A stretch of DNA of 43,167 nt. It comes from Methylococcales bacterium. Lineage in GTDB: Bacteria > Pseudomonadota > Gammaproteobacteria > Methylococcales > Methylomonadaceae. The stretch is taken from contig JAQTMV010000013.1 of assembly GCA_028714175.1 (NCBI GenBank), positions 1 to 43,167 of the forward strand. Direction: 5' to 3'. The notes under the pieces were generated by a model that was not told where the DNA came from, ran no database searches, and saw nothing but the letters and a program-made list of their open reading frames with translations. This document shows, piece by piece, positions 9,577 through 18,426 of the stretch. A program made the position numbers and the translations under genes. Within the stretch, counting starts at the first letter, position 1. Each line of letters begins with the position of its first letter.

Positions 9577-10850
9577 TCACGCTATGACCGATAAGGCCAT
9601 ACGGTATTTATCGACCAATTCGATCCTCCCGCCCAGCGGCCGGCTTTCCCTGTCCAAAACCTGCTGTAGCCAGTGAATATCATCAGGGCGTGCGTAATTC
9701 AAGCGGAAACGTCTGATTTGCATGGGCGTCATGGTCAAGCCGGCAAGCTTTCCTGTCGCAGAGTCCATAGTTACAAAGTACATCAGGCTCAGATCGCCGC
9801 GAAATTCCTCGTATCCCGAAATTCCCTCGTAGTCGTTCAGAAAATCGCCGCAGCCGTAGAGAATCGGTTTGCCCCGGTATATCTCGATGCCTTTGGGATG
9901 GTGCGATGAGTGACCATGCACTACATCCACATGGGCCTGGTCTATCAACCGGTGTGCAAATTCGCTTTGTGCATTTTCTATCTCGTAACCCCAGTTGCCG
10001 CCCCAGTGTAGCGAGGCCACCACCCAATCGCCTTTCTGTTTATGACCTGAGATCCGCTCAGCGACGCGGTCCACCGTGCCTTCGGATAAATCCGGCAGTA
10101 AATTAACGCCTGGCCTGTTGCTGCGGGCGCCCCACTGCCAGGGAATACCGCTGCTTTTATCGCCGAAACCGAACACCAGCACGCGCCCTTTCCCTGCCAC
10201 ATCTATAATCGCCGGAGCTTCGGCTTTTCTTAGGTTGCGGCCTGCCCCGGCAACTTTGAGTTTCGCGCCGGTCAGCGTCGTCAAGGTCTCGGTCAAACCG
10301 GCATAACCCCAATCCAGGACATGGTTGTTGGCCAGGACGCAGCAGTCGATCTTCGCAGCGGTTATGCAGGGGATATTCGATGGATGCATCCGGTAATTGA
10401 TTACCCTTCCCTGCCCAAAATTCAGAACTGGTTGTTACCGCCGTCTCTAGATTTATGATGCGGACGTTGGGCGCAATGCGCCGGAGTTCTTCAAGCGCAT
10501 CCCCCCAGATATAGGCAAAGTCAACCGGTTTCGGAATAGAGCCGTTGGCTTTCTCCGCGATTTTCACATAGCCTTGGGCAGAAGTCATATAAGATTCGTA
10601 AATCCGCGGATCACTGGGATACGGCAGTATCTGGTCGATGCCCCGCCAGGTCATCACATCACCGCACAGAAACAGTGTAATCGTTTGGGTAGCGCGAGAA
10701 GATGTCTGAGCTGAAAAGTTTTGATCGAAAATCATTTTGTTTCTGTCCGGCGTTGGGTTCGTTTTTTGCCATTCCCAGCGCGACCACAGTGATCCCGGCT
10801 AATTTAAGAAAATCCCTTCGCGTCCCCGGTTTTAGCCTATAATCATTCAC
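9577..10850 (-). pseudogene. CapA-family (PGA_cap) exported protein, two frameshifts
   Basis: Three overlapping minus frames make one CapA/PgsA-like protein of about 420 residues. It starts with a Tat signal (GTRRDFLKLAGITVVALGM). The metallophosphoesterase-like core follows: TLFLCGDVMTW, INLETAVTT, CVLANNHVLDWG, VVASLHWGGNWG and VVHGHSSHHPKG. These are the usual CapA metal-site motifs. One frameshift falls between about 10690 and 10740, before the GDVM motif, and the second near 10405 (GGGCAGGGAAGGGTAATC). The family takes part in capsule or poly-gamma-glutamate export and attachment. Here it probably headed the polysaccharide cluster but is now broken. Confidence 0.75.
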
Positions 10851-10927
10851 GCCGTCGATATCTGCAGATCATAAAAATTAATAGTGTCATATCCGCACAA
10901 ACTTTGTAACTCATTTGTCGCATTCAT

Positions 10928-11476
10928 TTAAAACGCCGGTTTATGTACCAACGCGTTATAACGCGCAATGCTTGAGAGAATTTCTTCCAGTGCCTCTTCT
11001 ATGCCAAACCAACCCTCAACCTTCACCCATTTCTCCTGTTCCAGGTCTTTGTAATGCTGGAAGAAATGTTCGATTTTTTCCAATCTGTTTGCAGAAACAT
11101 CCTGGTAGGTTTTGATGCGGTCATAAGCGGAAGTCAGTTGTTGCACAGGAACTGCCAATACTTTGGAATCTTCACCGGATTCATCAATCATTTTCAGTAG
11201 GCCGATGGGGCGGCAACGCACTACACAGCCGCCTAATACAGGATCGGGTGTAATAACCAATACATCAACAGGATCGCCATCGCCTGCAAGACTATGGGGA
11301 ATATAGCCATAATTGGTCGGATATTGCATCGCAGTTCCCATAAAACGGTCAACTGTCAGTGCGCCGGAGTCTTTATCCATTTCATATTTAACCGGCTTGC
11401 TATAAGCGGGTATTTCGATAATAACATTAATATCCAGTGGAATATTTATTCCTGATGAGACTTTCATTAGTGACAT
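10928..11476 (-). CDS. ppa: Soluble inorganic pyrophosphatase (family I)
   Basis: This 182-residue cytosolic family I pyrophosphatase hydrolyses pyrophosphate to phosphate and so drives biosynthetic reactions. It shows [19 protein letters not shown] (substrate lysine and tyrosine), [11 protein letters not shown], and the signature DGDPVDVLV with its metal-binding aspartates. The length is usual for bacteria. It is transcribed divergently from the DUF2797 gene, with an AT-rich 80-base spacer that presumably holds both promoters. The frame is clean, marking the border between the decayed polysaccharide region and the core genome. Confidence 0.97.
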   Translation of the reverse strand: MSLMKVSSGINIPLDINVIIEIPAYSKPVKYEMDKDSGALTVDRFMGTAMQYPTNYGYIPHSLAGDGDPVDVLVITPDPVLGGCVVRCRPIGLLKMIDESGEDSKVLAVPVQQLTSAYDRIKTYQDVSANRLEKIEHFFQHYKDLEQEKWVKVEGWFGIEEALEEILSSIARYNALVHKPAF

Positions 11477-11557
11477 AGTGCGCTCTTTAAGTAAATTATA
11501 AGATAATGTCGATAATGTCAGTATAGTTGTTATTTGCTTCTTTTGAGGAATGCCTGA

Positions 11558-12373
11558 ATGCGGGGACCATTAAAAAAAATGCACGCCCGTCTGGACAGCC
11601 CGGTTCAATACCACTTACCCTTAGGCGATCAAAGCATTGCCTTGAATCCACTAATCGGCAAACCGATTAAGCTGATATACACCGGTCATATTTTTTGTGT
11701 ACATTGCAACAGATCGATAAAAAAAACTTTCAATCAGGGTTATTGTTACCCCTGTTTTATCTCATTAGCGCAATGTGATTTGTGTATTATGAAGCCGGAA
11801 ACTTGCCACTATGCAGAGGGCACATGCAGAGAACCCGACTGGGGCCTGGCGTTCTGCTTTCAACCGCATATTGTTTATCTCGCCAATTCCAGCGGCATTA
11901 AAGTTGGCATTACCCGACAAACACAAATCCCGACACGCTGGATGGATCAAGGCGCGGCTCAGGCATTGCCGATATTTAAAGTGCAGTCGCGCTACATGGC
12001 TGGATTGATAGAGGTTGTCATTGCCAAATACATCAGTGATAAAACCAGCTGGCAACAAATGCTGAAAAATCAGGTTGAGTCTATTGATCTGGCGGCAAAA
12101 CGTGATGAATTACTGGGGAAATGTGAAGCGGAGCTGGCTGGAATTAAGCAGCGTTTTGGTCAACAGGCTATAGAATCCCTGACCGGAGAACAGCCTGTTG
12201 ATATACATTTTCCAGTAGACAATTATCCGGTAAAAATAAAATCATTTAACCTTGACAAGAACGCTGAAGTATCAGGTGTGCTGCACGGCATTAAAGGCCA
12301 ATATCTGTTGCTGGATACCGGTGTCATTAATGTCCGCAAGTTCTCCGGTTACGAGTGTGAATTTTCGATGTAG
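11558..12373 (+). CDS. DUF2797 zinc-ribbon protein
   Basis: This 271-residue protein matches DUF2797. The N-terminal part has cysteine pairs FCVHC, CYPCF and CDLC plus further Cys/His (CHYAEGTC), probably a double zinc site. The middle has [15 protein letters not shown] and then TRWMDQGA, which recalls the GIY-YIG nuclease core in layout. Function is unknown. The ATG at 11558 follows GAGG at a fair distance; an in-frame ATG at 11579 is an alternative start. The gene is convergent with the next one, 20 bases apart. Confidence 0.8.
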   Translation: MRGPLKKMHARLDSPVQYHLPLGDQSIALNPLIGKPIKLIYTGHIFCVHCNRSIKKTFNQGYCYPCFISLAQCDLCIMKPETCHYAEGTCREPDWGLAFCFQPHIVYLANSSGIKVGITRQTQIPTRWMDQGAAQALPIFKVQSRYMAGLIEVVIAKYISDKTSWQQMLKNQVESIDLAAKRDELLGKCEAELAGIKQRFGQQAIESLTGEQPVDIHFPVDNYPVKIKSFNLDKNAEVSGVLHGIKGQYLLLDTGVINVRKFSGYECEFSM

Positions 12374-12393
12374 AATGCGTTTACGGGGGACAG

Positions 12394-13227
12394 TTAATCT
12401 TTCAAATTAACCAGACCTTCAACCAGCATCCGCACTTTATTTTGAATGATGCGGGTATTTTCAGGCCCCATGCGTATCATCTGTTTTTGGACCGGGCCTA
12501 ATGCTTCAAGCTTTTGATCGGCGAATTTATAACTTACCGTAGGCCTTACCAAAGCAATGCGTTCGTCAATAACCGGAGCCGCTAAAATCTCAGCTGCCGC
12601 TTTTGTGAAAATATCTTCCAGGCGATATTGTTCAGGATAACTAAACCCTGTAAAAACCTGCAACAACAAAGGCCTGAATTTTTTGTATACCGTTAGTGAT
12701 GCCTGTACATCCATTGCATCTATCGCCGCCGCCAGTTTGTCATAGCGTTGATAACTTCTGGCTGCGATAAACAGCCCCGCTTCATCCTGATCAGCGACAA
12801 ACGGCTGATCAGGATGAAGGAAACGCATATGCTTTTCAAGTCTCAATCCCTGAGAAAAATCATTGGCAATTACAACATATTTTCTGATTAATTGGTCAGT
12901 ATTCAGCCAGTGTGAAAGTTGGGGCGAAAGCTGAAGCATAGCCTCGCGGAAAACCCCGTCACTGGTGTCAAGCGTTGGCAGAACAACTTGCTCTTCTTCC
13001 TGTTGCAGTTCTTCAAGCTTATCAATTGCAGTTTCTGTATCCTCATCTGCACCCATTTCTTCAACAGCTGGAACCGCCAATGCCTGTGCATCAGGTTCTG
13101 CTACGTTGTCAGGCTGCTGTTTAGCAAAATAAAACCAACCTGCGCCCGCAAGAATAATCAAAACAATGACAACAGCTGCGAGTAATCCGCTGAATTTTTT
13201 ATCTTTTCTTTGATCGTATCGTCCCAT
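12394..13227 (-). CDS. DUF3014 membrane-anchored protein
   Basis: This 277-residue protein has a short basic N-terminus, one transmembrane segment (LLAAVVIVLIILAGAGWFYF, residues about 14-33) and an acidic, Gln/Glu-rich linker. A periplasmic domain follows, with LSHWLNTDQLIRKYVVIAND and later PVIDERIALVRPTVSYKFAD. This matches the DUF3014 family, whose function is unknown. It lies alone, convergent with the DUF2797 gene and divergent from the sensor gene. It is probably a single-pass inner-membrane protein facing the periplasm. Confidence 0.8.
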   Translation of the reverse strand: MGRYDQRKDKKFSGLLAAVVIVLIILAGAGWFYFAKQQPDNVAEPDAQALAVPAVEEMGADEDTETAIDKLEELQQEEEQVVLPTLDTSDGVFREAMLQLSPQLSHWLNTDQLIRKYVVIANDFSQGLRLEKHMRFLHPDQPFVADQDEAGLFIAARSYQRYDKLAAAIDAMDVQASLTVYKKFRPLLLQVFTGFSYPEQYRLEDIFTKAAAEILAAPVIDERIALVRPTVSYKFADQKLEALGPVQKQMIRMGPENTRIIQNKVRMLVEGLVNLKD

Positions 13228-13447
13228 GGCTTAAGATCCTTTTTGGTTACAGGTTAAAATGGCTAATTTTCGGTTATTTTACAACCTGTAATTCTTTTTA
13301 ATCCATCATGAACCCAAAAAATAATCTGTCAACGGGATCAAAAGAACCATAAACTGCTTAGTGGCAGGGAAAATCTTATCGGCCTGGACTTCTTTAAAGT
13401 CATTGTGGGGGTAATCAGCCGCCAGGCGTAGGCGCCTATTATTTGAA

Positions 13448-15928
13448 TTGACCCCTGATAGACAAAAAGGGATAATCAAATGCGACAATACATTAAACCA
13501 TGCATACATTAAATTTTACTTACGACAACAACCCGCAGGCGACAGCACATTGAACACAGCTATTGAGATGTTTCTGCAAATTGTGCCGCGAGAGATTGGC
13601 AAGCTTCGATTCGCATTGGAAAGCAATGATGCCGGAAACCTCACAAAATTTGCCCATAGCTTTAAATTATCTTGCGCCAATCTGGGCGTCCAACCCTTGA
13701 TAAATTACGCCAGGTCTCTTGAAGAAATCGGTGCACAAGGCCACACAAAAGGCGCCAATGATCTGTTGGCAGCAATGGAGTCCGAGTTGCCGAGCGTAAT
13801 TGCTGCATTGCTTGATGACTTCGCCAGAACACCTGCCGGTCAAGCCGAGTTAGCATCGAACCGAATTCTGTTGATCAGCGACACTCCCGATTTTCAATTA
13901 GTCATCGCCGAAGCCTTCCGAGCATCGGCATTTTTGCTTGATAAAGCAACCAATAGTTCACAAGCCCTTGAACACATAAGGCATCGCTTGCCTGATATTG
14001 TACTGATTGATGCAGTAACGGGGAGTCTCGATGCCTTGCAAACTTGCAGGTTATTGAAGACAAATCCTGCACTGGCTGATACGCCGATACTTATATTAAC
14101 CGAATCGGGCGATGCAGCGACTATAAATAGCATATACGCAGCAGGAGCCACCGATTTTATCGTTAAACTCATAGACTATCCGGTACTTATACAGCGATTG
14201 CATTTTATTTTACGGGCTGGCCGGAACACTGCAAAACTTAGAAAAAGTCTGCTCCAGCTTACCGATCTGACCGCGATTTCACAAATGACGCGTCTGGGCT
14301 ACTGGATCTGGAATACAAGGAACAATCAATTTCAGATCTCGGTACACCTGGCTAACTTGTGCGGCATTAGTCTGGAACAATTCGATGGGACACTGGATGG
14401 TTTTATGCAATTAATTCATCCGCAAGACCGTGATTTCGTCAAAGACATTATCGTTGCTGCTGCTTATAGCTCATCCTTTAAATGCATCGAATATCGATTG
14501 CAAACGGAGCAATCGGAAACCATTTATGTACATCAGGACATAGAAGCGCTATCGGATAAAAACGAGCGCATTATTACCGGTACTGTGCTGGACGTTACCC
14601 GGAAAAAAGAAACCGGAAAACAATTTCACCACAGGACCTTATTTGACAACCTGACCGGCCTGGCAAGCAGAACCAACTACCATGAACGTATCGAGGATTT
14701 TATCAGGAATGCCCGTAGTCGTAATCAGCAATTTGCCTTTCTTTTTATTGATCTGGATGACTTTAATGAGATCAATGACAAATCCGGCCATTACATTGGC
14801 GATCAATTTCTTAAGGCCATTGCCCGGCGCTTAAAACTTGTCGTACGCGAAATTGACTTTATCGCTCGCCTGGGAGGCGATGAATTTTGTATTATCCTGG
14901 CTAATATTTGCGATGATGAAGGCGTTTGTGATGTGGCTAACCGTTGCCTGCAGAAAATAAACCAGCCTCTATCATTAAACCATCACCCGATAATACCAAG
15001 AGCCAGCATCGGTATCGCTATTTTTCCGCGTGATGGACAAAATGAAAGCGAACTGATTAAAGCCGCTGAAATGGCCAAGTATTCCGCTAGACAGGCAGGA
15101 AAACAATGCTATGTTTTCTATTCCCCTGACATGTCCCGGCAGGCGACGCAACGCCGAAAAAACGAAGATATGTTGCGGGAAGCCTTTAGGAAAAAACAGT
15201 TCATACTCCATTATCAACCCCAGGTATCAATAAGTACGGGGCGGATAACCGGTGTAGAAGCATTGGTACGCTGGCAACATCCGGAAAAAGGCATAGTATA
15301 CCCTGATGGGTTTATCACTCTTACCGAACGCCTTGGCTTGATCGTAGATCTGGGCAACTGGGTACTTAAAACGGTCTGTGAGCAAATGTCATTGTGGCAT
15401 CGTTCAGGCACACCATTACTTCAAATCGCCGTCAATCTTTCGCCTTCTCATTTTCAAGATCCGGCTTTAGTTAATACGATAAGAAATTTAATGGCTGAAA
15501 ACAATATTCCCGCTCACTATCTGGAACTGGAAGTCACCGAGAATGCAATGCAAACAAAAGGACATATCGAAGTATTCAATCAATTAAGAGAACTTGGCGT
15601 AAAAATTGCTATAGACGATTTTGGCACTGGTTTTTCTTGCCTGGCATCATTACAAAAACTCCCGCTCGATTGTTTAAAAATCGATAAAATTTTTGTCGAC
15701 GAAATGCTCTATAATCCACATACCTCGTTACTGTTGGGAACCATCATCGGGTTGGCCAATGCGCTCGGTTATACGATAGTTGCAGAGGGTGTGGAAACCA
15801 GGGATCAGGCCACAGCAATACAAGAACTGGGCTGTAATATCATGCAAGGCTTTCTTTATAGCCCGGCAGTCCCCGCCAATGAGATTCCTGCATTAATAAA
15901 TACCCATCTTGCGAACGCTTCATGTTAA
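13448..15928 (+). CDS. HPt-REC-PAS-GGDEF-EAL signalling protein
   Basis: This is a multidomain cyclic-di-GMP protein of up to 826 residues. In order: HPt (AHSFKLSCANLG, with the phosphorylatable His, near residue 68), REC (phospho-acceptor Asp in IVLIDAVTG near 190, Lys in FIVKLID), PAS (near 275-390), GGDEF (ARLGGDEFCIIL, catalytic form), and EAL (GVEALVRWQHP, NLSPSHF, EVTEN, DDFGTGFS, VAEGVET). Both GGDEF and EAL motifs look catalytic, so it may make or break cyclic di-GMP under phosphorelay control. The start is doubtful. TTG at 13448 has no Shine-Dalgarno site. A well-placed AAAGGGA precedes an ATG at 13480 that is in another frame and stops after 10 codons. TTG at 13550 or ATG at 13568 would keep a near-complete HPt. 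Confidence 0.9.
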   Translation: MTPDRQKGIIKCDNTLNHAYIKFYLRQQPAGDSTLNTAIEMFLQIVPREIGKLRFALESNDAGNLTKFAHSFKLSCANLGVQPLINYARSLEEIGAQGHTKGANDLLAAMESELPSVIAALLDDFARTPAGQAELASNRILLISDTPDFQLVIAEAFRASAFLLDKATNSSQALEHIRHRLPDIVLIDAVTGSLDALQTCRLLKTNPALADTPILILTESGDAATINSIYAAGATDFIVKLIDYPVLIQRLHFILRAGRNTAKLRKSLLQLTDLTAISQMTRLGYWIWNTRNNQFQISVHLANLCGISLEQFDGTLDGFMQLIHPQDRDFVKDIIVAAAYSSSFKCIEYRLQTEQSETIYVHQDIEALSDKNERIITGTVLDVTRKKETGKQFHHRTLFDNLTGLASRTNYHERIEDFIRNARSRNQQFAFLFIDLDDFNEINDKSGHYIGDQFLKAIARRLKLVVREIDFIARLGGDEFCIILANICDDEGVCDVANRCLQKINQPLSLNHHPIIPRASIGIAIFPRDGQNESELIKAAEMAKYSARQAGKQCYVFYSPDMSRQATQRRKNEDMLREAFRKKQFILHYQPQVSISTGRITGVEALVRWQHPEKGIVYPDGFITLTERLGLIVDLGNWVLKTVCEQMSLWHRSGTPLLQIAVNLSPSHFQDPALVNTIRNLMAENNIPAHYLELEVTENAMQTKGHIEVFNQLRELGVKIAIDDFGTGFSCLASLQKLPLDCLKIDKIFVDEMLYNPHTSLLLGTIIGLANALGYTIVAEGVETRDQATAIQELGCNIMQGFLYSPAVPANEIPALINTHLANASC

Positions 15929-16014
15929 CTTCTCATTCGACGCAGGTAATAGTTGCTGGACCCGCGAGGTTTTTAAAACCTCGCAGGTCTAAATCCGGCA
16001 AATAATGAGAAGTT
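15927..16014. repeat. Nested inverted repeat between convergent genes
   Basis: Outer arms AACTTCTCATT (15927-15937) and AATGAGAAGTT (16004-16014) are perfect. An inner perfect palindrome, GCGAGGTTTT with AAAACCTCGC, spans 15964-15984. It starts at the stop codon of the signalling gene and ends 8 bases before the stop of the LpxA-type gene. It may act as a bidirectional terminator. The inner palindrome resembles widely dispersed REP-like repeats. Confidence 0.65.
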
Positions 16015-16022
16015 ATCCTGAA

Positions 16023-16796
16023 CTAACCCGACACATCAATAAACCCATGCAAACCGCGCCTGGATTTTACCGCAAGCCACTCCTTCAATTGCTTTAGCTC
16101 GTCGGTTTCTTCCAAGGCATCCAGGCTTTGTTTGCTTTTTAACAGGCGGAATGCCGCTGCAAGTACTTTGTAGCGATCTCCGGTAATGCCCGCACGCCTT
16201 AAGCCTACCGTATTCAATTTGTAGTGCCGGGCAGGCCGTCCGCCAATCAGCATAAACGGAATAACATCCATATTGAGTCCGGTAGTCCCCTGAACTATCG
16301 CGTACGAACCGACCCGGCAGAATTGATGCACCACCACAGCGCCGCCCATAAAGACGTTATTGCCCACTTCAACATGCCCGCCTATCGCGACATTATTGGC
16401 AAATATTGTGTTATTGCCGATAGTGCAATCATGGGCAACATGGCTGTTATTCATAAAGTAACAGCCTGAACCGATACGGGTCGCTGCATTTTCTTTAGAA
16501 GCCCGGTGAGCGGTAAAGCCTTCCCTGAATACATTATTATCGCCAATAATCAACCAGGAAACCGTCTCCGCCTTAAAACCGGTGTCTTGCGGCAGACCGC
16601 CTAATACTGCATGTGGATGTAATATATTGCCGGCGCCCATTTTTACATGACTGTGTACCACGGCATGAGCGCCCACCTGACAGTCAGCGCCCAGCAAGGC
16701 ACCTGCTTCAATCACGGCAAAAGGCCCTACTGTAACATTGTCTCCGAGCGTTACATCGGATGCTATAAAAGCTGTCGGATGAATGTTTTGTGCCAT
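16023..16796 (-). CDS. lpxA: LpxA-type acyl-ACP:UDP-GlcNAc O-acyltransferase
   Basis: This 257-residue left-handed beta-helix protein is built of hexapeptide repeats (for example IASDVTLGDNVTVGPFAVI). It has the LpxA-type C-terminal helical tail and the catalytic His in NSHVAHDCTIGN, plus VVHQFCRVGSYAIVQG. LpxA adds a 3-hydroxyacyl chain to UDP-GlcNAc in the first step of lipid A synthesis. Two points are unusual. The usual HRGT motif reads HRAS here, and the gene stands apart from lpxD, fabZ and lpxB. It may be the main LpxA or a divergent paralog acting on another sugar. It lies 5 bases downstream of xerD. Confidence 0.75.
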   Translation of the reverse strand: MAQNIHPTAFIASDVTLGDNVTVGPFAVIEAGALLGADCQVGAHAVVHSHVKMGAGNILHPHAVLGGLPQDTGFKAETVSWLIIGDNNVFREGFTAHRASKENAATRIGSGCYFMNNSHVAHDCTIGNNTIFANNVAIGGHVEVGNNVFMGGAVVVHQFCRVGSYAIVQGTTGLNMDVIPFMLIGGRPARHYKLNTVGLRRAGITGDRYKVLAAAFRLLKSKQSLDALEETDELKQLKEWLAVKSRRGLHGFIDVSG

Positions 16797-16801
16797 CTTG
16801 A

Positions 16802-17686
16802 CTATCCTCGGGGATGAAATTTTGAATGTAATTCTTTTAAGCGTTCGCGTGCAATATGCGTATAAATTTGCGTAGTCGATAAATCGGCATGACCCAACAA
16901 TAATTGCACAACGCGCAAATCTGCGCCGTGATTTAATAAATGCGTAGCGAATGCGTGCCTTAAGGTATGCGGTGATAATTCTTTATTGATCCCCGCTTTC
17001 TTTGCATGACGTTTGATGATATGCCAAAAAGTCTGTCTTGTCATACCGTCTGCGCGCTTGGTCACGAATAAATAATCGCATTGCCGTTCACCAAGAATGG
17101 ATTTTCTGGCCTGGCTCATATAGCCTTCCAACCAGCTCATGGCTTCTTCACCGACCGGTACCAGCCGCTCCTTATTACCTTTTCCGGTAATTCTGACCAC
17201 GCCTTGCCTGAAACTGATTTGTTCAAATTTTAAGCCAACCAGCTCCGATACTCTAAGTCCCGTTGCATAAAGCATTTCCAGCATGGTTTTATCCCTGAAT
17301 CCCAACGCATTCGTCACTTCCGGCGCATCCAGCAACAACTCAACATCTTTTTCAGAAAGCGATATTGGCAAAGGCCGGCCAATATGGGGTGATTCTATCA
17401 ATGCGGTAGGATCGATTGTTATGCGGTTTTCCCTGATGTAATAGCCATAAAAGCGCCGCAAACTGGACAGAATTCGTGCCGACGATCGATTGCCTATACC
17501 TGCTTTATAGCGACTCGCCAGGAACTTGGATAGCTCGCCTGTATCGACCTCCAGCATCGATTTACCTGCCAGCCATTTGGCAAAAATCCTCAAGTCGCTG
17601 CTATAGGCGGAAAGGGTATTCTCGCTCAAACCTTGTTCTACCCAGACGGCATCGAGAAACTGGTCTATCAAGGTAAAAGCACTCAT
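16802..17686 (-). CDS. xerD: Site-specific tyrosine recombinase XerD
   Basis: This 294-residue tyrosine recombinase has an N-terminal SAM-like core-binding domain and a complete catalytic set: Arg in ATGLRVSELVGL, Lys in TGKGNKERLVP, HTLRHAFATHLLNHG, LLGHADLSTTQ and the nucleophile Tyr in IYTHIA. Together with XerC it resolves chromosome dimers at dif during division. The length and lack of linked transposon ends fit the housekeeping enzyme rather than an integrase. Its ATG overlaps the stop of ogt (ATGA), so the two are translationally coupled. Confidence 0.93.
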   Translation of the reverse strand: MSAFTLIDQFLDAVWVEQGLSENTLSAYSSDLRIFAKWLAGKSMLEVDTGELSKFLASRYKAGIGNRSSARILSSLRRFYGYYIRENRITIDPTALIESPHIGRPLPISLSEKDVELLLDAPEVTNALGFRDKTMLEMLYATGLRVSELVGLKFEQISFRQGVVRITGKGNKERLVPVGEEAMSWLEGYMSQARKSILGERQCDYLFVTKRADGMTRQTFWHIIKRHAKKAGINKELSPHTLRHAFATHLLNHGADLRVVQLLLGHADLSTTQIYTHIARERLKELHSKFHPRG

Positions 17687-18177
17687 TGTTTATGAGCCGC
17701 TTCATAGTCCAGCAATTTACATTTGATCGCGATAAAATCACCTTCTGTTTTTCCGCAATAGCCGCCCATCCCGGAAACCGAAACGACCCGATGGCAAGGA
17801 ATAATCACGGGATAAGGGTTATCCCTGCAGGCATTGCCGACAGCTCGCGCTGACGAGCCTATTTTTCCGGCTAATGCTGAATAAGTCACGGTTTCTCCGA
17901 AGGGAATTTTGCACAGTTCAGCCCAAACTTTATGCCGGAAGGCGCTACCTTGTCTTAACAGCTTGATATCAATGAGGTTATCGGAATTTAACCAATACTG
18001 CTTGAATTGTCGCTGTATTTCATGGTCTTGCGGGAAAATGCCCTCATCGGGTCCCCAGTCTGCTTTAATGATAACGTCCTGCTGACTGCATAACACCAAA
18101 TTACCTGCGGGCGTTTTAATTTTTATAACGTCCCCAGCTCCAGAGCAATTATCTATCCAGTGAATTACAAATGGCAT
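17683..18177 (-). CDS. ogt: Methylated-DNA--protein-cysteine methyltransferase
   Basis: This 164-residue DNA repair protein transfers the alkyl group from O6-alkylguanine to its own cysteine. The signature VIIPCHRVVS carries the acceptor Cys. GNACRDNPYPV and the winged-helix segment VTYSALAGKIGSSARAVGNA precede it. The N-terminal half is a short Ogt-type domain without the AraC-like region of Ada. It is first in an ogt-xerD operon with a 4-base overlap, and possibly includes the lpxA-type gene. Confidence 0.93.
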   Translation of the reverse strand: MPFVIHWIDNCSGAGDVIKIKTPAGNLVLCSQQDVIIKADWGPDEGIFPQDHEIQRQFKQYWLNSDNLIDIKLLRQGSAFRHKVWAELCKIPFGETVTYSALAGKIGSSARAVGNACRDNPYPVIIPCHRVVSVSGMGGYCGKTEGDFIAIKCKLLDYEAAHKQ

Positions 18178-18426
18178 TAAACAATATCCGAATAGTTGAT
18201 TAACCGATTGAATGCAAGTGTACCAACAAGCTCGAAGAATAGGTAGAGCAAAGCGAAGGCGATTCTAACTGACTTCCAACCAAGGTGGCACCATGGCGTT
18301 GTATTGACGATTAGGCTATCAATGATATTTATAACTAAAGTTTAGGCCAACTGCCAAATAAATCCGGATTCAACTGCGAATTATAGGATAATGTTAATCA
18401 CTCAATTTTCCTGAGAAACAAAGTTT
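18178..18426. other. Divergent intergenic region
   Basis: This is about 250 bases between the divergent ogt and the secreted-protein gene. I see no open frame of note. It presumably holds the promoters of both genes. Confidence 0.4.

Noticed and set aside
13306-13509. Minus-strand frame upstream of the signalling gene
   Set aside because: It overlaps the start of a well-supported gene on the other strand and has no motif.
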